From Cyanothece sp. UBA12306 (GTDB lineage Bacteria; Cyanobacteriota; Cyanobacteriia; Cyanobacteriales; Microcystaceae), in assembly GCA_003448685.1 (NCBI GenBank), contig DLXW01000314.1:1-5092 (forward strand): DNA of 5,092 nt. The letters are read 5' to 3'. Below the pieces are notes generated by a model. That model did no database searches. It was given only the letters and a program-made list of their open reading frames with translations, and was not told where the DNA came from. The position numbers and the translations under genes are program-made. Of this stretch, positions 1 to 5,004 are shown in pieces (the stretch's first letter is position 1; each line of letters begins with the position of its first letter).

Positions 1-26
1 TTAGACCCAATAATTTCGAGAAAACC

Positions 27-158
27 TTAGATCAACCCAAAGTAAGTACCCAGGAATAAACCAATACCAACCCCAACCATTCCTGATAGAACTTGACTAG
101 GTATAGAAATATTGATTAATCTAGCGGAAAATGGATTTTCTGGAAAGTGTAAATTCAT
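27..158 (-). CDS. Small single-pass membrane protein, 43 aa, unknown function
   Basis: A complete short reading frame runs from an ATG at 158 to a TAA at 27-29. The product has a polar N-terminal half (residues 1-22, beginning MNLHFPENPF) and a hydrophobic C-terminal half (about residues 23-43). That half is rich in Gly, Val, Ile, Leu and Phe, as expected of one membrane-spanning helix, and ends in YFGLI. On the minus strand GAGGA (plus 169-173) lies 10 nt before the ATG, a good though slightly long Shine-Dalgarno spacing, which favours a real gene. It follows pmbA on the same strand after 135 bp. Cyanobacteria encode many single-helix subunits of photosynthetic and NDH complexes, but this sequence matches none I can recall (not PsaM, PsbX, PetM or PsaX). 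I do not recognise it. The alternative is a chance frame in AT-rich DNA. Confidence 0.45.
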   Translation of the reverse strand: MNLHFPENPFSARLINISIPSQVLSGMVGVGIGLFLGTYFGLI

Positions 159-173
159 GATTGAGTTTTCCTC

Positions 174-191
174 AAAAAGCTTTTGCTTTTT
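174..191 (-). promoter_or_regulatory. Perfect 7-bp stem-loop next to the Shine-Dalgarno of the small gene
   Basis: The arms AAAAAGC (174-180) and GCTTTTT (185-191) are exact reverse complements around a 4-base loop. On the minus strand the 3' arm ends directly beside the GAGGA ribosome site (169-173) of the 43-aa gene. It could be a 5'-leader hairpin affecting translation. It could also be a weak terminator-like element 103 bp downstream of pmbA, since the 3' arm ends in five U. Only two G-C pairs hold the stem, so a strong terminator is unlikely. Confidence 0.35.
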
Positions 192-293
192 CTAGTATGC
201 CCAAAAATCTTGCCTGACTAACTTATTTTGTAATTAATTAATTTTTCTGAAGACTTAATAAATTAATAACTCAAACTAATAATTAATCAACTC

Positions 294-1577
294 TTAACCA
301 ACCACTGATAAACCCTCAACAATTAATGAAGGAGTATAACAAGAGCCATTCCAGCGAGAATCATTTCCTAATTCTACCACTTGTTTCAGAGCAGTATAGA
401 CATTTCCTGCTACCATTGTATCTTTAACTCGTCCCGTAATTTGTCCGTTTTCAATGCGATATCCTAAATCAACATTAATGGAAAATTCTCCTGAAATATC
501 AGCTCCACCTCCTAATATTTGGTCTACCATTAAAGCATTATCTAATTGACTGATTAATGTCTCTAAAGAAGAAGTTCCTGACTCAATAATTAAATTGACT
601 AAACTAGGACTTGGATAGCGTCCTAAACTTAAACGAAAACCATTACCTGTACTTTGATTTCCTAATTCCCTCCCTATAGTGCGATCACTGTAAAATTGGG
701 TTAATTGTCCTTGGGTAATTAAAGATAAAGTTTGGGTGGGAGTTCCCTCATCATCAAAAGGACAAGTATAGGGATCCCGATTAGGATCTTGGGATAAAGT
801 CAGGAGATTACTAATAATAATTTGACCCAATTTATCACTCCAAGGAGAGGATTTTTCTAATACTCTTTTTCCATTGATAGCATCAGCAACAGTACCCCAT
901 AACATACTAGCTGCTTGTGGGGTAAAGATTACTGAAATTTTCCCTACGGGAGGATTGACATTAGTTCGCGCCCATTGTAAACGTTGTAAAATCTGTTGAA
1001 TAACGGTATCAGTATTAATTGTGTTTTGGCTATGTTCCCCATCGTAAATACCTAAAAAATCTTCTCCTCTAACTAATTCTAATCCTAAATAATAGTTGAT
1101 AGAAGTTTCTTGATATTGGCAATGAAGTCCTTGGGAATTGATTAATAAAGTGTTATCTTCTTCACAAGCAAATTCACCGCTACAGATAGCATCAGGGTAA
1201 GCATCTCGTAGTTGGGAGATCGCATTTTTTCCAGTTTCTATCAAAGTTTCAACAGCAATAGATTGCCCAACATTAGGATAAATAGCAGTACGAGGGTTAC
1301 TTAATTCTATACGTTCAGGATTATTTAATTGAGATAAGGCGATCGCTTTATTGACTAATTCTTGGGGATCAATAGAACCATAAGCTACTGCTAAACCTGG
1401 ACATCCTTCTTTCCACAATCTTAAGGCAGTTCCTTGAGATTCTTCACTTTCTAATTGTTTTAAACGGTTTGCTTCAAAAAAAACCGGATTGGATCTCGAA
1501 TTTGACTGATAAACTTCAGCAGTTGCAGCCCCTGATTTTAAAGATAGATCAATCAGTTTTTGGGGATCAATGGTCAT
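294..1577 (-). CDS. pmbA: TldE/PmbA-family protein, partner subunit of the TldD/TldE protease
   Basis: The product is 427 aa, slightly shorter than the ~450 aa of E. coli PmbA. Family motifs lie in the expected C-terminal order: FDDEGTPTQ (about 274-282), GNGFR (311-315), GEFSINVDLGYRIENG (363-378) and DTMVAGN (386-392). The HExxxH zinc motif of TldD is absent; the region around residues 219-240 has no histidine pair. This identifies the TldE/PmbA member rather than TldD. In E. coli TldD and TldE form a cytoplasmic heteromeric protease that matures microcin B17 and degrades CcdA; the cyanobacterial substrate is unknown to me. No tldD lies in this window. The ATG at 1577 fits the family N-terminus and the position of the upstream promoter, but has no clear Shine-Dalgarno, which is common in cyanobacteria. 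No GC-rich terminator follows the TAA; 159-293 is AT-rich apart from the hairpin at 174-191. Confidence 0.93.
   Translation of the reverse strand: MTIDPQKLIDLSLKSGAATAEVYQSNSRSNPVFFEANRLKQLESEESQGTALRLWKEGCPGLAVAYGSIDPQELVNKAIALSQLNNPERIELSNPRTAIYPNVGQSIAVETLIETGKNAISQLRDAYPDAICSGEFACEEDNTLLINSQGLHCQYQETSINYYLGLELVRGEDFLGIYDGEHSQNTINTDTVIQQILQRLQWARTNVNPPVGKISVIFTPQAASMLWGTVADAINGKRVLEKSSPWSDKLGQIIISNLLTLSQDPNRDPYTCPFDDEGTPTQTLSLITQGQLTQFYSDRTIGRELGNQSTGNGFRLSLGRYPSPSLVNLIIESGTSSLETLISQLDNALMVDQILGGGADISGEFSINVDLGYRIENGQITGRVKDTMVAGNVYTALKQVVELGNDSRWNGSCYTPSLIVEGLSVVG
1339..1346. repeat. HIP1 octamer GCGATCGC
   Basis: An exact copy of the palindromic HIP1 octamer, which is dispersed through many cyanobacterial genomes, lies inside pmbA. 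It supports a cyanobacterial origin and implies no local function. Confidence 0.9.
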
Positions 1578-1621
1578 CTTAGTAAAATTATTAACAATTA
1601 TTATTTTTCTTTTATTTTTTT

Positions 1622-1630
1622 ATTATAGCA
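1622..1630 (-). promoter_or_regulatory. Extended -10 promoter for pmbA
   Basis: The minus strand reads TGCTATAAT, an exact TGnTATAAT extended -10 element. Transcription would start near 1615 and leave a leader of about 38 nt before the pmbA ATG. No good -35 is seen at 16-18 bp; a TTGATA (plus 1649-1654) is 21 bp away, too far. Extended -10 promoters often tolerate a poor -35. Confidence 0.55.
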
Positions 1631-1648
1631 CTGTTTTTTCAGCTATAT

Positions 1649-1678
1649 TATCAATCAAGATGAATTTTATAATTGATA
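1649..1678. promoter_or_regulatory. Inverted repeat and possible + strand -10 in the divergent region
   Basis: TATCAAT (1649-1655) and ATTGATA (1672-1678) are perfect 7-bp inverted arms 16 bp apart. Between and overlapping the arms lies TATAAT (1668-1673) on the plus strand, a possible -10 for the GMC gene, though without a convincing -35 at 17 bp. An exact TACGTTT direct repeat follows at 1685-1691 and 1711-1717 minus one base (1710-1716), repeat distance 25 bp. The arrangement between two divergent genes suits a shared operator, but the DNA is very AT-rich and chance is possible. Confidence 0.3.
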
Positions 1679-1737
1679 CCAATCTACGTTTAAATCCAAT
1701 CAAACAAAATACGTTTTGATAATTAGTAATCAGGAAA

Positions 1738-3450
1738 ATGGAAACAAAAAAAGAAATGATAGCTTATGACTTAATTATAGTTGGTTCTGGAAACGGAGCT
1801 TGCGGTTTTCTCAGTCATTATTTATTGACTAAAGCGTCAATAGCACCTGATGAAAAAATTTTAGTTATTGAAGAAGGCCAGGATTTTTTTAATGCTAGTG
1901 ATATTACTCACCAAAATAATTGGACTCAATCTTATGGAGAAGAAAATATCTTTAAATTACACAATACTCTAACTCCTTCTGGCATACCAATTATTTCAGG
2001 AAGAGCTTGCACTATGGGTGGTGGAGGCTCAATTAACTACACAATGATTCATGAATCTTCTCAATGGTTATCCCAACATATTGGTCATTCTATTTCCTAT
2101 TGGGATCAGCTTAAAAATGACTTAAACCAAAAATTTTTTCGACCTAATCCTCTGATTAACTTATCGCCTGTGACCCAACATATTTTAGATTTAGCAATCA
2201 AATTTGGTTTTAAATTGAGCAATGATAATATAGAAAATATTCCTAACTATCATGAAGGAAATAACTTGTTATTACATCCATTTCCGACCCAGTTCAATCG
2301 CTTTGGACAGAGAACCAATAGTGGAGTATCGTTAGTTGATTGGTCTGATTCAAGAATTACCCTCAAAACCCAATATCGAGTAGAATGCCTCCAATGGGAA
2401 AAGCAATCTGGCAAAGTTGCTCGCTGTGTTAGTGTAGAAACAACAAATCTTGACAGTGGACAACCGGTTTCTTTTACTTTAGCCTCAACAGGAAAATTAC
2501 TCCTTTGTGCTGGTGCAGCTACACCCCGTCTTTTGATACCTCATCAAGAATTACTCTCTAATAATGCCATTGGAAAACAAGTTAGCGATCATATTGTTTT
2601 ACCACTAGGTATTTATCTTATTGATCCTAAAATTCCCGTAACTGGTCGAGATGTTTATGTTCCTTTGTTTGCAACAACTTTGTGGCAACCAGAAGTTTCT
2701 CAACCAGGAAAAGAAACGGTTTTCTGTTTTGATTTCTTTTCAGGAAATTTTGAAAAACTTTGGTATCTTCTTTCTCATTTATATCTAGCTTTTCTTTTGC
2801 CAAACTGGTTCAAAAAAATTATCATTCGTGTACCTTGGCTATTTTATTTAATTAAAAATAGTATCAGAATTTTAATTGGGGTTATCAATTTTTTAATTAA
2901 TATTTTGTGGGGAATGTCTAAACTATTTGAAGGTAATTTTTTTAGTCATGAACAATATAATTTAATAACGGCTATAGTTAAGTTTAATCCAGAATCTGAA
3001 GGATATTATGATTTAGAAAAACAGAAAATTTTACTCAACTTTTTTAGTTCTGACTCATCAAGAGACTTTAATCAAGATCTGTCAGTTGCTGAAAAGGTAA
3101 TTGTCGATCAAATGAAACTCTTAAATAATTTAGGGAAACAGCCTCATTGGTTAGTTAAATTGATAATTCGTCTGTTAACCAAAATACCTTATAATGAACA
3201 ACAAGTTGGCAATTATATCAAGAAATATAGTCAAAAATTTTTACTTTCTGAGCAACATTTATCAGGAGGATGTTTGTTTGGAAAAGCTATTGATCAAGGA
3301 ATTAAAAATCCATCACAAACAGGTAAAGTTTTTGGTACATCTAATGTTTATGTAGCGGACTTATCTGCGGTTCCTTTACCAAGAATCAGTCCCCAAATGA
3401 CTGCTTATCTTATTGGATTTCATGTTGCGCAAAAGTTTTCTAATAATTAA
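1738..3450 (+). CDS. GMC-family FAD-dependent oxidoreductase with hydrophobic insertion
   Basis: The product is 570 aa, normal for GMC flavoenzymes, which oxidise alcohols, sugars or sterols. The N-terminus has a Rossmann FAD site: YDLIIVGSGNGA (10-21), then an acidic end to strand 2 at VIEEG (43-47). GRACTMGGGGSIN (88-100) is the GMC signature loop. LLLCAGAATPRLL (254-266) matches the second signature region. The C-terminal domain has HLSGGCLFG (507-515) with the expected catalytic His507, then NVYVADLSAVPLPRISPQMT (536-555). Here Ser551 stands where the family normally has Asn or His before Pro. Residues about 337-398 are strongly hydrophobic, suggesting membrane association. AGGA sits only 2-3 nt before this ATG; the in-frame Met7 codon (1756) is an alternative start. 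It is divergent from pmbA and convergent with the ABC gene. The substrate is unknown and the family call is firm. Confidence 0.88.
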   Translation: METKKEMIAYDLIIVGSGNGACGFLSHYLLTKASIAPDEKILVIEEGQDFFNASDITHQNNWTQSYGEENIFKLHNTLTPSGIPIISGRACTMGGGGSINYTMIHESSQWLSQHIGHSISYWDQLKNDLNQKFFRPNPLINLSPVTQHILDLAIKFGFKLSNDNIENIPNYHEGNNLLLHPFPTQFNRFGQRTNSGVSLVDWSDSRITLKTQYRVECLQWEKQSGKVARCVSVETTNLDSGQPVSFTLASTGKLLLCAGAATPRLLIPHQELLSNNAIGKQVSDHIVLPLGIYLIDPKIPVTGRDVYVPLFATTLWQPEVSQPGKETVFCFDFFSGNFEKLWYLLSHLYLAFLLPNWFKKIIIRVPWLFYLIKNSIRILIGVINFLINILWGMSKLFEGNFFSHEQYNLITAIVKFNPESEGYYDLEKQKILLNFFSSDSSRDFNQDLSVAEKVIVDQMKLLNNLGKQPHWLVKLIIRLLTKIPYNEQQVGNYIKKYSQKFLLSEQHLSGGCLFGKAIDQGIKNPSQTGKVFGTSNVYVADLSAVPLPRISPQMTAYLIGFHVAQKFSNN

Positions 3451-3458
3451 CAAAGACA

Positions 3459-4439
3459 TCATTGACTAGTAGTAATTCCCCTTTCTCGTAACTGTTGAAT
3501 AAAATATTCTTCTAAAGAAGCACGAGCCTTATTAAGACTAAGAAGTTGAGCATTTATTTTTGATAATGCAGTCAGAAATTCCTGGGGATCTCCTGTTAAT
3601 TGTCCATGCCAAGTTTGGTTAATTTCCTTGATTCCTGAAATCCAAGGTTCCAAGTCTTTTTGATTACCTCCTTTGACGATAACCTGATAGACATCAGAAC
3701 GGCCTAAAATTTGCTCTAAAGATCCTACACAGAGGATTTCACCACGAGCTAAAATGGCAATGCGATCGCATATTTGCTCCACATCCGTTAAAACATGGGA
3801 ATTAAAGAAAATAGTCTTTCCCTGTTCCTTTAAAGAAAGGATAATTTCCCTGACTTGATAACGTCCAAGAGGATCAAGTCCTGACATCGGTTCATCTAAA
3901 AAGACTACTTCAGGATCATTAATCAAAGCTTGGGCCATACCCACCCGTTGTAACATCCCCTTAGAATATTGACGTAACTGCTTTTTACGGGCTGTTTTTT
4001 GGGCTAAACCCACCAAGTCTAGAAGTTCCTTAATTCGCTGTTTTTTGAGCTTAGAAGGCATTTGAAATAGTCCCGCCGTAAATTCCAAAAATTCCCAAGC
4101 GGTTAAATAATCGTAAAAATAGGCATTCTCTGGTAAATATCCCACTCTTTGCTTAACTTCTCTCCTTCCAATAGGTTCTCCCAATAGGACAGCACGACCA
4201 CTGGTAGGACGAATAATTCCAAGTAAAATTTTTAAGAGAGTGGTTTTTCCCGCACCATTAGGACCTAGTAAACCAAAAGTTTCCCCTTCATAGACACTCA
4301 ACGAACAATCCGTCAGAGATTTTACTTTTTGATTAAGCCAAAATCCAGTGCGATAAACTTTACTCAAATTCCAGATTTTGATTACTGGCATTGTTTCATC
4401 GATCGGGTTGATATCTTGTATATCTTTGAGAGAATCCAT
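3459..4439 (-). CDS. ABC transporter ATP-binding protein, DrrA/CcmA (ABC-2) type
   Basis: This is the nucleotide-binding subunit of an exporter-type ABC transporter, acting at the cytoplasmic face of the membrane. All core motifs are present (326-aa numbering): Walker A GPNGAGKT (59-66), Q-loop region GYLPEN with Glu at the usual Gln position (100-105), signature YSKGMLQR (158-165), Walker B VVFLDEP (178-184), D-loop SGLD (186-189) and H-loop His215. After residue ~240 comes the accessory domain usual in this group, ending in SLEEYF (308-313). I chose the ATG at 4439. An in-frame TTG at 4451 would add four residues, and the ATG at 4391 begins at MPVIKIWNLSKVYR, where many relatives seem to start; none has a clear Shine-Dalgarno. 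No permease gene is adjacent, so its membrane partner must be encoded elsewhere. Its stop lies 8 bp from the convergent GMC stop. Confidence 0.93.
   Translation of the reverse strand: MDSLKDIQDINPIDETMPVIKIWNLSKVYRTGFWLNQKVKSLTDCSLSVYEGETFGLLGPNGAGKTTLLKILLGIIRPTSGRAVLLGEPIGRREVKQRVGYLPENAYFYDYLTAWEFLEFTAGLFQMPSKLKKQRIKELLDLVGLAQKTARKKQLRQYSKGMLQRVGMAQALINDPEVVFLDEPMSGLDPLGRYQVREIILSLKEQGKTIFFNSHVLTDVEQICDRIAILARGEILCVGSLEQILGRSDVYQVIVKGGNQKDLEPWISGIKEINQTWHGQLTGDPQEFLTALSKINAQLLSLNKARASLEEYFIQQLRERGITTSQ
3762..3769. repeat. HIP1 octamer GCGATCGC
   Basis: A second exact HIP1 copy lies inside the ABC gene, flanked to give TGCGATCGCA. It supports a cyanobacterial host. Confidence 0.9.
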
Positions 4440-4519
4440 GGACTGCAACAAATTATGGTTTACTCAATTAAGGAAATTTTACCCTTATTTTTCCCTATTA
4501 ACGCTATATATCTCTGTGT

Positions 4520-4548
4520 ATCATAAAACTTGTACAAAATCTAATCAA
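4520..4548 (-). promoter_or_regulatory. Promoter of the ABC ATPase gene
   Basis: On the minus strand, TTGATT (plus 4543-4548) and TATGAT (plus 4520-4525) are separated by exactly 17 bp, a good sigma-70-type promoter. Transcription would begin near 4513, giving a leader of about 75 nt before the ATG at 4439. The spacer contains the palindrome TTGTACAA (4530-4537), a possible regulator site. A 10-bp tandem repeat covers the -35 box. Confidence 0.6.
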
Positions 4549-4563
4549 ATATTATCAAATATT
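4544..4563. repeat. Perfect tandem repeat, 2 x 10 bp, over the ABC promoter -35
   Basis: ATCAAATATT occurs twice head to tail (4544-4553 and 4554-4563) without mismatch. The first copy overlaps the -35 hexamer of the ABC gene promoter. A direct repeat with a period of about one helical turn is the usual layout for OmpR/PhoB-type response regulators, but the sequence does not match a motif I can name. Confidence 0.5.
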
Positions 4564-4740
4564 CACAGTGCTTTTGTACTAAGCTCAGGGAGAATGTTTG
4601 ACAACTCGATGCGACTTAAAGTTGAACTTTAATGATACAATGAGACAAAACTCTTGAAATCTGGCCAAATAGACAAAAGTTCCTAATAATTAGGCTCAGA
4701 GAATAATGATTATTTAATTACCCCCAAAAGATGAAATGAG
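4564..4740. other. Intergenic region with a cluster of palindromes, no gene seen
   Basis: No credible coding frame is present. The stretch contains three perfect palindromes, each with a single central base: TTAAAGTT/AACTTTAA (4616-4632), CCTAAT/ATTAGG (4682-4694) and AATAAT/ATTATT (4702-4714). AGACAAAA occurs at 4644-4651 and again at 4671-4678. TGATACAAT (4633-4641) resembles an extended -10 on the plus strand directly after the first palindrome, but no gene follows within reach. Confidence 0.5.
4616..4632. promoter_or_regulatory. 8-1-8 perfect palindrome, operator-like
   Basis: TTAAAGTT and AACTTTAA flank a single central G with no mismatch. It lies about 70 bp upstream of the ABC gene -35 and immediately before the plus-strand element TGATACAAT. 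Its size and symmetry suit a dimeric repressor site. No known cyanobacterial operator was recognised. Confidence 0.4.
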
Positions 4741-4950
4741 TTTTTTCTAGAAGACAGAAACCCAGACAAGACTCAACCAAACTAGACATAAATGTCGAGA
4801 AATTATCTTTGAATCTTAATTGGTTAAGCATTGACTTACTTGAAAATCAAGTGCTAAAATGGTCAGATTAGTAAAGGAGACTTAGTAGATTCACTTTTTC
4901 TCAAAGAAGCGAAAACCAAGCTAGAGAAAGTGCAAGAGCGGAATCTATAA
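4740..4950 (+). pseudogene. Remnant of a small gene split by a frameshift, unknown function
   Basis: Two plus-strand frames join into one protein-like sequence. The first is open from 4740 to a TAG at 4869-4871 and ends NLNWLSIDLLENQVLKWSD. The second is open from 4858 to a TAA at 4948-4950 and reads NGQISKGDLVDSLF followed by LKEAKTKLEKVQERNL, a good amphipathic, charged helix. Removing one base from the A run at 4856-4859 would fuse them as ...ENQVLNGQISKGDL. No ATG or GTG opens the second frame usefully, and no clear start was found for the first; TTG 4809 is possible. The reading looks like a decayed or frameshifted gene. I do not recognise the family. The same bases also form a large inverted repeat, so a structured RNA is the rival explanation. 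Confidence 0.35.
4831..4860 (+). promoter_or_regulatory. Promoter-like sequence with an operator-like palindrome in the spacer
   Basis: TTGACT (4831-4836) is followed after 18 bp by TAAAAT (4855-4860), preceded by TGC, so the -10 is of the extended type. Within the spacer, ACTTGA (4838-4843) and TCAAGT (4847-4852) are perfect inverted arms around AAA. CTTAA/TTAAG arms (4815-4828) lie just upstream. A transcript would start near 4867, at the foot of the inverted repeat 4872-4971. If the overlapping pseudogene reading is right, this promoter may be coincidental. Confidence 0.4.
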
Positions 4951-4971
4951 ATAAGTTCTAGACACCCTTTA
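4872..4971 (+). ncRNA. Candidate structured RNA: long rod-like imperfect hairpin
   Basis: Nested pairings visible by eye are TAAAGG 4872-4877 with CCTTTA 4966-4971; AGA 4878-4880 with TCT 4957-4959; CTTA 4881-4884 with TAAG 4952-4955; TAGATTC 4886-4892 with GAATCTA 4941-4947; and ACTTTTTCTC 4893-4902 with GAGAAAGT 4924-4931 (two bulged T). AGC 4908-4910 with GCT 4920-4922 closes the tip. That is about 31 base pairs in order, with asymmetric bulges on the 3' side. A promoter-like element ends 12 bp before it. It matches no RNA family I can name. It is rod-like in the manner of 6S RNA, but at about 100 nt shorter than the usual ~180 nt. No terminator is evident. Confidence 0.3.
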
Positions 4972-5004
4972 TATACTTCCAAAAACAACAAAATTTTCTT
5001 GAAA

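Noticed and set aside
230..290. Terminator for pmbA
   Set aside because: The only symmetrical sequences here are TTAATTAA-type AT palindromes with no GC stem and no well-placed T-run.
4329..4526. 65-codon plus-strand open frame
   Set aside because: It overlaps the start and leader of the ABC ATPase gene on the other strand, has no ribosome site and reads like a random antisense translation.
4598..4603. Perfect TTGACA as a plus-strand -35
   Set aside because: No -10 hexamer is found 16-18 bp downstream; the nearest candidate, TACAAT at 4636-4641, is 32 bp away.
4378..4632. 84-codon plus-strand open frame
   Set aside because: It is antisense to the ABC gene start, its promoter and the tandem repeat, and shows no recognisable domain or Shine-Dalgarno.
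4644..4790. CRISPR-like or satellite repeat based on recurring AGACA motifs
   Set aside because: The shared part is only five to eight bases and the spacing is irregular, so it is not an array.
4831..4857. CIRCE-like heat-shock operator (right half AAGTGCTAA)
   Set aside because: Only the right half resembles GAGTGCTAA. The left half at the required 9-bp spacing matches TTAGCACTC at about four of nine positions, and no chaperone gene follows.
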